This document shows positions 9,030 to 17,133 of a stretch of DNA of 64,000 nt, one piece after another. This DNA comes from JANSWY01 sp965243755 (lineage in GTDB: Bacteria; Bacteroidota; Bacteroidia; Cytophagales; Cyclobacteriaceae): assembly GCA_965243755.1 (NCBI GenBank), contig CBDEVW010000002.1, positions 930,001 through 994,000 on the forward strand. The letters run 5' to 3'. Each line of letters opens with the position of its first letter. Position 1 is the first letter of the stretch. A program made the translations under genes and the position numbers. The notes under the pieces were generated by a model. That model was not told where the DNA came from and searched no databases. It saw only the letters and a program-made list of their open reading frames with translations.

Positions 9030-9605
9030 ATGCTAAATATCGTCATATTCGGCCCTCCGGGAGCAGGGAAAGGAACTCAAAGTGAGAAAATGATTGAGAA
9101 GTACAATCTCTGCCATATTTCAACCGGAGATTTGTTCAGGTGGCACACTAAAAACGATACTGATCTGGGTAAACAAGTAAAAGAAATTATGAATCGTGGG
9201 GAATTGGTATCAGACGATATTACCATTGCCATGTTGAGGGAAGAGGTTGAAAAAAATCCGGATGCAAGTGGGTTTTTATTTGATGGATTTCCTAGAACCG
9301 TTGCTCAGGCTCAAGCGCTTGATGACCTTATGCAATCTCTGAATACCGAGATACACTCTGTTATTGAACTCAAGGTGACAGAAGATGAAGTTCGCAGGAG
9401 AATTGCCAGGAGAAAAGAATTGGAAGGAAGAGTGGATGATGCTGATGATAAGCTTGATCGCAGAATAAAGGAATATTTTGACAAGACTGTTCATGTTCTT
9501 CCATTCTACAATGAGCAGGGCAGATTAACCACTGTGAATGGTCTTGGTGAAATTTCTGCAATTTTCTCCTCTATAGAGAGCGTTCTGGATGAATATGTAG
9601 CCTAA
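9030..9605 (+). CDS. adk: Adenylate kinase (short, LID-less form)
   Basis: Adk interconverts ATP+AMP and 2 ADP. FGPPGAGKGTQ is the P-loop, HISTGDLFRWH and GFLFDGFPRT are the AMP-binding motifs, and RIARRKELEGRVDDADDKLDRRIKEY holds the catalytic arginines. The long LID domain with its zinc cysteines is absent; a short loop replaces it, which explains the 191-residue length. Its stop overlaps the obg ATG (taATG), so the two are translationally linked. Confidence 0.96.
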   Translation: MLNIVIFGPPGAGKGTQSEKMIEKYNLCHISTGDLFRWHTKNDTDLGKQVKEIMNRGELVSDDITIAMLREEVEKNPDASGFLFDGFPRTVAQAQALDDLMQSLNTEIHSVIELKVTEDEVRRRIARRKELEGRVDDADDKLDRRIKEYFDKTVHVLPFYNEQGRLTTVNGLGEISAIFSSIESVLDEYVA

Positions 9606-10597
9606 TGTCTTCACCCAATTTTATTGATTACGTAAAGTTTTGTTCCAGGTCTGGCGCAGGAGGGGCAGGTTCTGTCCATTTTAGACGGGAAAAGTTTGTT
9701 CCAAAAGGAGGGCCTGACGGAGGTGATGGAGGCCGTGGTGGACATGTGATCCTGAGAGGCAACAAGCAATTATGGACGCTACTCCATCTTAAGTATAAGA
9801 AGCATGTAATTGCCGAAAATGGTAAGCCTGGTGAAGGTGGGAAAAGATTTGGGGCTGATGGAAAGGATGTAATTCTTGAGGTGCCACTAGGGACTGTTGC
9901 CAAAGATGCCGAAACAGGAGAAAAAAAGGTAGAAATACTTGAAGATGGACAGGAAGTGATCCTGACACAAGGTGGAAGAGGCGGACTTGGCAATGATCAT
10001 TTCAAGACATCAACTAACCAGGCTCCTCATCATGCTCAACCAGGAGAACCCGGAATCGAGGAGTGGATTATTCTGGAATTAAAAGTTTTAGCGGACGTAG
10101 GTTTGGTGGGTTTTCCCAATGCAGGGAAATCTACCCTATTGGCCTCAGTATCTGCAGCAAAACCAGAAATTGCAGATTATCCGTTTACCACAATCGTTCC
10201 CAATCTGGGGGTTATTCAGTACAGAGATTACAAATCTTTTGTGATGGCTGATATTCCGGGAATCATTGAAGGTGCTTCTGAAGGAAAAGGCCTTGGTACC
10301 AGATTCCTGAGACATATTGAGCGGAATGCGATCCTTTTATTCTTAATTCCAGCCGATACAGCGGACATCAAACATGATTATGATGTACTGCTTAATGAAT
10401 TGAAACAACACAACCCGGAACTTTTAGACAAAAAAAGATTACTAGCTATCTCCAAATCTGATTTGCTTGATGAGGAACTCATGAATGAAATGAAACATGA
10501 ATTGCCTCAGGATGTGCCAACCCATTTTATTTCCAGTGTTACAGGTTTTGGCATCACAGAGCTGAAGGATGACATATGGAGAGCGATCAATAGTTAA
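9605..10597 (+). CDS. obgE: Obg family GTPase
   Basis: Obg/CgtA is a ribosome-associated GTPase acting in 50S maturation and stress control. The N-terminal Obg fold (residues 1-160) has the glycine-rich GGDGGRGGHVILRG and GGRGGLGNDHF stretches. The G domain follows with GFPNAGKSTLL (G1), FTTIVPNLG (G2), DIPGIIEGASEG (G3), SKSDLLD (G4) and SSVTGFG (G5). It ends at 330 residues, without the variable C-terminal OCT domain of longer homologues. It is coupled to adk by a one-base overlap. Confidence 0.97.
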   Translation: MSSPNFIDYVKFCSRSGAGGAGSVHFRREKFVPKGGPDGGDGGRGGHVILRGNKQLWTLLHLKYKKHVIAENGKPGEGGKRFGADGKDVILEVPLGTVAKDAETGEKKVEILEDGQEVILTQGGRGGLGNDHFKTSTNQAPHHAQPGEPGIEEWIILELKVLADVGLVGFPNAGKSTLLASVSAAKPEIADYPFTTIVPNLGVIQYRDYKSFVMADIPGIIEGASEGKGLGTRFLRHIERNAILLFLIPADTADIKHDYDVLLNELKQHNPELLDKKRLLAISKSDLLDEELMNEMKHELPQDVPTHFISSVTGFGITELKDDIWRAINS

Positions 10598-10636
10598 TTA
10601 CCATAGCCATTCCATCTGGCATAAAATTGTATTAAA

Positions 10637-12547
10637 ATGAAGAAAGAGAAAGTCTATAGCAGACATTCCGGGAAAAGTCTGTTGTACTTAATGGTGTTCC
10701 TTCTGTTAAATGGGTGTGCCAACAATCAAACCAGTAAAGACCAATCAATTGCCAAAAGATCTGATGTCCCATCCTGGGCTCAGGAGGCGATCTGGTACCA
10801 GATATTTGTCGAAAGATTTCGTAATGGTGACCCTGGCAATGACCCAACAAAAGCTGACATTGCTGGTGCAGACCCCGAATACATACCGGAAAACTGGGAA
10901 GTAACAAGATGGGGACATGATTGGTATGAGCGTGAACCCTGGCAGGCCAATTCAAAGGCCACAGGTGGGTTTTACCATGTAATTCAGCAAAGGCGATATG
11001 GGGGCGACCTTCAGGGTGTATTAGACAAGTTGGATTATATTGATTCTCTTGGGATTACCGCTGTATATTTTAATCCTATTAATGACTCTCCATCACTTCA
11101 TAAGTATGACGCCAGAAATTACCGTCATGTTGATCGCAATTTTGGTCCGAATCCAACAGGTGACATAAAAATTATCGCCAGCGAAACCCCAAATGATCCA
11201 TCAACCTGGCAATGGACAGCTGCAGATAGCCTTTTTCTGAAATTGGTTGAGGCCTTTCACGAAAGAGGAATCAGGGTCATACTTGATTATTCTTGGAACC
11301 ATACCGGGACACAGTTTTGGGCTATAAAAGATATCGAGAAGAATGGGGAGCAATCTCAGTTTAAGGGTTGGTTCAACATCAGGTCATTTGATGATCCCAC
11401 AACACCAGAAAATGAATTTGAGTATGAGGGTTGGGCTGGCTATCGATTCATGCCGGTGGTAAAAAAGGAGATCATTCCGGAAGACGATGAACAAATGCCC
11501 TATGAAGGTAACCTTTATTCGGAATCCCTGAAGCAGCATATATTTAATGTGAGTAAACGATGGCTTGACCCGAATGGAGACGGGAATCCGGAAGATGGCG
11601 TAGATGGATTTCGCCTGGATGTAGCAGGAGAGGTGCCAATGGGATTCTGGCGTGAATATCGCAAGGTTGTAAAAGACATCAATCCGGAAGCCTATATTTT
11701 AGGTGAAATCTGGTGGCTTGAGTGGCCGGAAAAACTTCTGGGACCACAACCGTTTTTAAAAGGAGATCAGTTTGATGCCATCATGAATTACAGATGGTAC
11801 CGACTGGCAAGAGGTTTCTTTGCCCAGGCTGAACCAGTGTTGAAACCTGTCGAATTTGTAGAGGGCATCCGGAATATAAACCGGGACATCTCTCCGGAAA
11901 CATTACGGGCGATGATGAACATGTCTGCAAGTCATGACTCACCAAGGCTATCTACATCCATCTATAATAAGACGATGTACAAATATCAGGCTAAGCCTTC
12001 AGACAATCCTGAATATAAAATCGATAAACCAGACAGCATCACACGTCTTGAACAAAAGTTATTTTTGATTGCTCAGTTTACATTTCAGGGATCACCCCAG
12101 CTATGGAATGGTGATGAGTTGGGAATGTGGGGAGCAGATGACCCGGATTGCCGAAAGCCTATGGTGTGGGAAGATATTGAATACGATGTAGAAAAGGCTC
12201 ATTTCAATCCAGACAAGCACAGAAAACCTGATTTGGTAAGTCAAGATAAAGCGCTTTTGGGTTTTTATAGAAAGCTGATTGCTATGAGAAAACAACATTC
12301 GGTGCTCGCTGTGGGAGATCTTCAATTTAATATTGCGGACGATGAAAATATGATTTTAGGTTATCTGAGGAGCGGTGGTGAGGGCCAAAGGATTCAGGTG
12401 ATATTTAACCGGTCATCTGATATCAAGGAGGTTGCTATTCCAGAGAAAGGAAATTATCTGGACCTTCTGACAGGTGAGGAGCTGCCACCTGGAACCAAAT
12501 CGGTAGAATTAGCACCAATATCTGCCAGAATTCTAAAGAAACTGTAA
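10637..12547 (+). CDS. GH13 alpha-amylase-family lipoprotein
   Basis: This is an exported glycoside hydrolase of the alpha-amylase family (neopullulanase/cyclomaltodextrinase type), expected to cut alpha-1,4-glucans at the cell envelope. A basic start, a hydrophobic stretch and the lipobox LLNGC (Cys27) mark it as a lipoprotein. GH13 regions are clear: VILDYSWNHTG (region I, about residue 216), GVDGFRLDVAGE (region II with the nucleophile Asp), YILGEIWW (region III, general acid Glu) and SASHDSPRLS (region IV). The C-terminal domain C of about 80 residues ends at ARILKKL. It is 39 bases after obg; no Sus-type transporter is nearby, so glucan uptake genes must be elsewhere. Confidence 0.92.
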   Translation: MKKEKVYSRHSGKSLLYLMVFLLLNGCANNQTSKDQSIAKRSDVPSWAQEAIWYQIFVERFRNGDPGNDPTKADIAGADPEYIPENWEVTRWGHDWYEREPWQANSKATGGFYHVIQQRRYGGDLQGVLDKLDYIDSLGITAVYFNPINDSPSLHKYDARNYRHVDRNFGPNPTGDIKIIASETPNDPSTWQWTAADSLFLKLVEAFHERGIRVILDYSWNHTGTQFWAIKDIEKNGEQSQFKGWFNIRSFDDPTTPENEFEYEGWAGYRFMPVVKKEIIPEDDEQMPYEGNLYSESLKQHIFNVSKRWLDPNGDGNPEDGVDGFRLDVAGEVPMGFWREYRKVVKDINPEAYILGEIWWLEWPEKLLGPQPFLKGDQFDAIMNYRWYRLARGFFAQAEPVLKPVEFVEGIRNINRDISPETLRAMMNMSASHDSPRLSTSIYNKTMYKYQAKPSDNPEYKIDKPDSITRLEQKLFLIAQFTFQGSPQLWNGDELGMWGADDPDCRKPMVWEDIEYDVEKAHFNPDKHRKPDLVSQDKALLGFYRKLIAMRKQHSVLAVGDLQFNIADDENMILGYLRSGGEGQRIQVIFNRSSDIKEVAIPEKGNYLDLLTGEELPPGTKSVELAPISARILKKL

Positions 12548-12560
12548 TTGATCTGAGGGA

Positions 12561-12606
12561 TGTCAGTCATTATGTCATGTTTTTTATGTTTGGCAAAAAA
12601 ATTGCC
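12561..12606 (+). promoter_or_regulatory. Sigma-54-type promoter of grpE-dnaJ with upstream TGTCA pair
   Basis: TTGGCA at 12590-12595 and TTGC at 12602-12605 place GG and GC 12 bases apart, the exact -24/-12 geometry of a sigma-54 promoter. Two TGTCA words (12561-12565 and 12573-12577), 12 bases apart, lie just upstream and could bind an activator. A TATGTTTG (12585-12592) overlaps, so a housekeeping -7 element is an alternative reading. The grpE ATG is 38 bases past the GC. Confidence 0.5.
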
Positions 12607-12643
12607 CAACTTGCAGAAGTAAAAATTTTAGTCATAATCATCC

Positions 12644-13237
12644 ATGGGAAAAGAAAAAACTGTGCAACAAGAAGAGAACCTTGAAAAGGAAGTGAAAGAT
12701 CAGGAAGAAGCGGTTGCTGAGGCCACTGAACCTACTGAAGAGGAAGTGAAAGAAGGAGAGCAGAAGGAAGAAAAGGAAGAGGTTTCAGAAGTGGATAAAT
12801 TGAAAGCAGAGTTAGCCGAGCAAAAAGATAAATATCTGAGAATGTATTCGGAGTTTGAGAACTTCAGGAGAAGGACTGCCAAGGAAAAGCTGGAGTTGAT
12901 CAAAACTGCGAATGAGGAGTTAGTATTGCAGCTGCTGCCAGTGATTGATGACTTTGAAAGAGCAGATAAATCTTTTAACGAAGAGACAGATATAAAATCA
13001 TTCAAAGAAGGCATAGACCTGATCTATCAAAAGTTTGTGAAAGCAATGGAATCCAAAGGAGTGAAAAAGGTAGAAGTGTCTGCTGGTGATGAGTTTGATG
13101 ATGAGTACCATGAAGCGATCACCAGAATTCCTGCTCCTGAGGAAAAGCTGAAAGGTAAAATCGTAGACGTAGTTGAAAGTGGCTATTCCCTGGGTGATAA
13201 AGTGATCAGATTTGCTAAAGTTGTAACAGGGGAATAA
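12644..13237 (+). CDS. grpE: Nucleotide exchange factor GrpE
   Basis: GrpE releases ADP from DnaK in the Hsp70 cycle. Residues 1-55 are a very acidic, Glu-rich disordered tail. A long coiled-coil helix follows (DKLKAELAEQKDKYLRMYSEFENFRRRTAKEKLEL in outline), then the four-helix and beta-wing head with the signature region FVKAMESKGVKKVEV and the terminal GYSLGDKVIRFAKVVV-like segment. The 197-residue length is normal. It is separated by one base from dnaJ, so they form an operon; dnaK is not in the window. Confidence 0.96.
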   Translation: MGKEKTVQQEENLEKEVKDQEEAVAEATEPTEEEVKEGEQKEEKEEVSEVDKLKAELAEQKDKYLRMYSEFENFRRRTAKEKLELIKTANEELVLQLLPVIDDFERADKSFNEETDIKSFKEGIDLIYQKFVKAMESKGVKKVEVSAGDEFDDEYHEAITRIPAPEEKLKGKIVDVVESGYSLGDKVIRFAKVVTGE

Positions 13238-13238
13238 G

Positions 13239-14351
13239 ATGTCAAAGCGAGATTATTACGAGGTATTAGGAGTTGATAAAAATGCCAGCACGGATGAGAT
13301 CAAGAAGGCTTACAGAAAGGTAGCCATCAAGTATCACCCGGACAAAAACCCCGATAACCCGGAGGCTGAGGAGAAATTCAAAGAAGCTGCAGAAGCTTAT
13401 GAGGTACTCTCCAACCCGGAGAAGAAGCAGGCCTATGACAGATTTGGCCACCAGGGAGTAGGTGGAGCCGGTGGATTCGGTGGTGGCATGAATATGGATG
13501 ACATATTCTCTCAGTTCGGTGATATTTTTGGAGGAGGTAGCCCTTTTGAAAGCTTTTTTGGAGGAGGTAGCCGTGGCGGAAGAAGAGTGAGAAAAGGTAC
13601 CAACCTGAGAATCAAACTTAAACTGACGCTTGAGGAGATTGCTCATGGTGCGGAAAAGAAAATCAAAGTAAATCGGTTAGTTACTGCGGAGGGCGTAAGT
13701 TTCAAGACTTGTGGTACATGTAGTGGAAGTGGCCAGGTAAGAAAAGTGGTCAACACCATGTTAGGTCAGATGGTCTCTTCATCCACTTGTCCCACCTGTA
13801 ATGGTTCTGGTCAAATAATCGACAAAAAACCACCAGGGGTTGACAACACCGGACTTAAGCAGCAGGAAGAAGTCATCAATATCAAGATTCCGGCAGGTGT
13901 GACCGAAGGAATGCAACTTTCCATGTCAAACAAAGGAAATGAAGCACCCAACGGAGGAATTCCTGGTGACCTGCTAATCGTCATTGAAGAAGTTCCTCAT
14001 GAGGTTTTAACCCGTGATGGGAATAACATCGTTTACGACCTGTATTTGAGTTTTATAGATGCCGCTTTGGGTACTTCTGTGGAGGTGCCAACCATTGATG
14101 GTAAGGTGAAAATCAAAATTGAACCAGGGACACAGAGTGGTAAGATCCTAAGACTTAGAAATAAGGGAATTAAAGAAGTTAACGGGTATGGAAAAGGCGA
14201 TCAGCTGATTCATATAAATGTCTGGACACCAAAGAGTTTGAGCAAAGAGGAGAAGGAAATACTTGAGGGGCTCAGAAACTCGAGTAACTTTGAGCCAAAC
14301 CCATCTAAGTCGGAGAAAGGATTCTTCGAAAAAATGAAAGAATTTTTCTAG
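13239..14351 (+). CDS. dnaJ: Chaperone DnaJ with reduced zinc-finger domain
   Basis: DnaJ delivers clients to DnaK and stimulates its ATPase. The J domain (residues 1-70) has the essential HPD at 33-35. A Gly/Phe-rich linker (71-115) follows. The cysteine-rich domain has only two CxxCxGxG repeats (Cys158/161 and Cys184/187) where the classical protein has four. By position they correspond to repeats 2 and 3, which form one zinc centre; repeats 1 and 4 are replaced by LVTAEGVSF and KKPPGVDNTG. The C-terminal client-binding domains are intact (NIKIPAGVTEGMQL, GDLLIVIEE). It is almost certainly the main DnaJ, given its position behind grpE. Confidence 0.95.
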   Translation: MSKRDYYEVLGVDKNASTDEIKKAYRKVAIKYHPDKNPDNPEAEEKFKEAAEAYEVLSNPEKKQAYDRFGHQGVGGAGGFGGGMNMDDIFSQFGDIFGGGSPFESFFGGGSRGGRRVRKGTNLRIKLKLTLEEIAHGAEKKIKVNRLVTAEGVSFKTCGTCSGSGQVRKVVNTMLGQMVSSSTCPTCNGSGQIIDKKPPGVDNTGLKQQEEVINIKIPAGVTEGMQLSMSNKGNEAPNGGIPGDLLIVIEEVPHEVLTRDGNNIVYDLYLSFIDAALGTSVEVPTIDGKVKIKIEPGTQSGKILRLRNKGIKEVNGYGKGDQLIHINVWTPKSLSKEEKEILEGLRNSSNFEPNPSKSEKGFFEKMKEFF

Positions 14352-14393
14352 AGATTAACGCAACATGTGTCAGCTAATTACGTTTGTCTGACC

Positions 14394-15287
14394 ATGTTGC
14401 GGTTGATTTTCACGATTGGGCTGGGGGTGCTGACATTGACAGAGGCGAGTAGCCAGCTCAGAAAGTTTTATTCTCTCAAAGAAGAGGGCACATTTGATAC
14501 AGTCAGGTTGAAGCTTGAAGCCACATCAAGTACCTGTTTTGTTAGAACCGCTAAAAACAGCGATCCCCTTAATATTTACGGTAACCCGGATCTGGAAAGA
14601 ATCAATCCTACCTACAAGGCAAGAATTCATCAAAATGTCTGTAATGTCCAACTAGGTTTGGAGGAGTTTGAAACAAGCAGCATCGGTGAGGGTTTTTCAT
14701 TCAGCACCATGTTTGCTAATAATTCTTCCAAAAGCAATAAAGACTACTGGAAAATATATCTTTCAGATTCTAAGGTATATGACCTCAATATGAATTACGG
14801 AATCGGTGATGCCAACCTTGATTTATCTGGAACTTCTGTGAGCAAGATCAAAATCAATACTGGCAGTGCCAATGTAAAGGCAGGTTTCATGGATGGCAAT
14901 AGCAATGGGGTGGAGATGGATACATTTTACGTGAAAGTAGATTTAGGTTCATTTGAAGCTCCCGGATTAAACCTGATGAGGGCATCACATGTCATTGCTG
15001 AAATTGGTTTTGGAAATGCAAGCCTTGATTTTAGCGATGCATTATCCAAGAAGTGTCAGATCAGTACTTCAGTTGCTGCTGGGAACCTGGATATTATTCT
15101 ACCAAAAGAGGATGTTCCTGTAATAATCTATGTGAAAGACTCACCCCTCTGCGGAATCAAGCTGACCCGTGATTTTGAAGAAGTTGAAGATAACGTCTTT
15201 GTAAATATGAGTTATTCAGAAGATGCCGAAAATCTTATGGTATTTAATGTTGATGTTGCATTAGGAAACATAACATTTCATCATTAG
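14394..15287 (+). CDS. Secreted beta-repeat protein, function unknown
   Basis: I do not recognise a named family. The ATG at 14394 gives a clean signal peptide (MLRLIFTIGLGVLTLTEASS, then Q), so I prefer it to a GTG 27 bases upstream. The mature protein is about 275 residues, without membrane segments. Its middle (residues 130-270) is a run of short beta-strand repeats of the kind DLNMNYGIGDANLDLSG and INTGSANVKAGF, resembling the toastrack/DUF4097 or LiaF C-terminal fold. Two conserved-looking Cys flank the repeats. It sits 42 bases after dnaJ and converges on the YhhN gene, whose stop lies 3 bases away. It is probably periplasmic or surface exposed. Confidence 0.75.
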   Translation: MLRLIFTIGLGVLTLTEASSQLRKFYSLKEEGTFDTVRLKLEATSSTCFVRTAKNSDPLNIYGNPDLERINPTYKARIHQNVCNVQLGLEEFETSSIGEGFSFSTMFANNSSKSNKDYWKIYLSDSKVYDLNMNYGIGDANLDLSGTSVSKIKINTGSANVKAGFMDGNSNGVEMDTFYVKVDLGSFEAPGLNLMRASHVIAEIGFGNASLDFSDALSKKCQISTSVAAGNLDIILPKEDVPVIIYVKDSPLCGIKLTRDFEEVEDNVFVNMSYSEDAENLMVFNVDVALGNITFHH

Positions 15288-15290
15288 GCG

Positions 15291-15956
15291 CTATTCTTTC
15301 CTCGCTATCCCCTGTACTATTAGAAATTGAGCTATAATGTAAGTAACCATTACATAAACATGGCTGCCCGGGAATTTGGTGACAAATTGCTCTATGCCAA
15401 TTAGGGAGTCACTGATGACAAATATTACAGAGCCAACCAATACTTCTTTAAATCCCGGCACAGATGAATCTCTTAGGCTAGCCATCATGGCCATTGAGAT
15501 CAGGCATGTACTGTAAGCAATTACCGGGATAATTAAAAAATCATCAATCCTGGGAAGAACATAAAACAGAAATCCCCCACCATAAACAATGTATGGTAAT
15601 AAGTAGAGTCCTCTTTTCTTAATTGCTTCTTTTAGAGAATGTCTTACTTCCAGTTTGAAAATTACGATATACCCGATTTGGGTAACAAGGAATGCCCCAA
15701 GGCCAATGAGAAAACTGGTTTGATCATTCCACATCAGGAATATATCCCCTACCCATGAAAATATGAGCGCACCTGCAAGATAGAGGTGATATTTATAAAC
15801 CCGACCCTCAGTTCGCTCAATTAAATAATAAATGAGGACGGGCATTAATAATGGTTTGGAGTACTGAGAAATCTCATTGTATCCCAGAAGTCTGGAGGTG
15901 ATTTCAACTGCTCCAACAAGGAAATAAATGACTCTAGCTATTTTGTAGGCTTTCAA
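15291..15956 (-). CDS. YhhN family membrane protein (lysoplasmalogenase-like)
   Basis: This 221-residue protein has about eight transmembrane helices and fits the YhhN/TMEM86 family, whose studied members hydrolyse the vinyl-ether bond of lysoplasmalogens. Family landmarks are YSKPLLMPVLIYYL, FSWVGDIFLMW, FLIGLGAFLVTQIGYI and GSVIFVISDSLIG, which carry the conserved Lys, Asp and Ser/Asp residues. The ATG lies inside the 3' end of the MFS gene upstream (23-base overlap), so translation is probably coupled. The substrate in this organism is unknown. Confidence 0.85.
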   Translation of the reverse strand: MKAYKIARVIYFLVGAVEITSRLLGYNEISQYSKPLLMPVLIYYLIERTEGRVYKYHLYLAGALIFSWVGDIFLMWNDQTSFLIGLGAFLVTQIGYIVIFKLEVRHSLKEAIKKRGLYLLPYIVYGGGFLFYVLPRIDDFLIIPVIAYSTCLISMAMMASLRDSSVPGFKEVLVGSVIFVISDSLIGIEQFVTKFPGSHVYVMVTYIIAQFLIVQGIARKE

Positions 15957-17133
15957 CTGGTTTGGTTTTGTTCACTACCAAAATAATGAAACCAATCACA
16001 GCAAACAAACCACATATCCAAAACGGAGGTGTGAAGTTTTGATCCATCGCATTGAAAATATAACCGGATGAAATAGCGCCTAATCCAATGCCAGCTTCAA
16101 GTGCTATGTACATGGTGGCAATTCCTCTTCCAATTTTGTGGCTGAGACTCAGGTCGATGGTCCATGCATAGATTGTAGGTGAAATCATACCCATAGACAC
16201 ACCCATTAATACGCTTCCGGCAAACAGGTCAAATGCTGAGTCTGCATAACCCAGGACCAAAGTAGAAGCTAGTAATATCGGGGTGGTAACCCGCAGAACC
16301 GGAACACGCCCATATTTGTCACTGGCTTTTCCCGCGGCAATTCTTACTAATAAAGATGCAATTACATAGGCACTGAAGTACCACCCTCTGTTTGGAACGC
16401 CAAGTTCATCACTTAGAATTGGGCCAATGGTCAAGAGTGCTCCCATAGAAAATACTGTCAAAAATAGAATGGTACTTGATATAAGTACCCTTGGTTCTAT
16501 TAAATCATTGGCTTTGAGCTTGAACATTTTTATGTTTAAGGGCTTTCTTTCCGGAAGGGTTTCTTTAATTCTAAATAATACAGCCACGGACAAAATTGCT
16601 GTGATTGCACTGATGGTAAACATGGTGTTGATCCCATAATGTTGAACTATTGTTGGGCCAATTGCCGGACCCGTTGCAGACCCCAGGTTGCTACAAAAGC
16701 CAAGAATTCCCATTGCTTCACCGCGACGGTTTGCAGGTACTATGTCTGAAACGAATGCTGCTGTTCCTGTAGGTTTGAACCCTGTGGAGAAACCATGAAG
16801 AAGTCTTACTGCTAAAAAAGGGATAACTGCTAACGCAAGCGGATACAGCAAGGAGGCAACTGCACTTATGGCAGCACCAAAGATCATTACGGGTACCCTT
16901 CCCCATTGATCAGCGAGTTTACCACTGAAAGGCCTGGATATAAGCGCGGTAAGTGTAAATAATGAAATGATGAGCCCGACATGCTGTGCTCCTCCCAGAG
17001 ATTCCAGGTGAGATGGCAAATCCGGGATCATCATACTAAAGCTTATAAAAAAAAGCAGGCCACTCAAACAGAGCAGCCAAAACTGTATAGAGTATGTCTG
17101 TTTCAAATTTCTATTGAGATTCTTCCTGCCCAT
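15934..17133 (-). CDS. MFS transporter
   Basis: Twelve hydrophobic segments in about 400 residues and the loop signature GKLADQWGRVPVM (motif A, between helices 2 and 3), repeated as GKASDKYGRVPVL in the second half, mark a major facilitator. The first half also has RLLHGFSTGFKPTGTA (motif B-like) and SNLGSATGPAIGP (motif C, typical of drug/H+ antiporters), so an efflux role is likely. I chose the ATG at 17133; an in-frame ATG 39 bases upstream lies deeper inside prfB and adds residues before a basic start. The gene overlaps the prfB stop by 23 bases and the YhhN start by 23 bases. Confidence 0.88.
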   Translation of the reverse strand: MGRKNLNRNLKQTYSIQFWLLCLSGLLFFISFSMMIPDLPSHLESLGGAQHVGLIISLFTLTALISRPFSGKLADQWGRVPVMIFGAAISAVASLLYPLALAVIPFLAVRLLHGFSTGFKPTGTAAFVSDIVPANRRGEAMGILGFCSNLGSATGPAIGPTIVQHYGINTMFTISAITAILSVAVLFRIKETLPERKPLNIKMFKLKANDLIEPRVLISSTILFLTVFSMGALLTIGPILSDELGVPNRGWYFSAYVIASLLVRIAAGKASDKYGRVPVLRVTTPILLASTLVLGYADSAFDLFAGSVLMGVSMGMISPTIYAWTIDLSLSHKIGRGIATMYIALEAGIGLGAISSGYIFNAMDQNFTPPFWICGLFAVIGFIILVVNKTKPVESLQNS

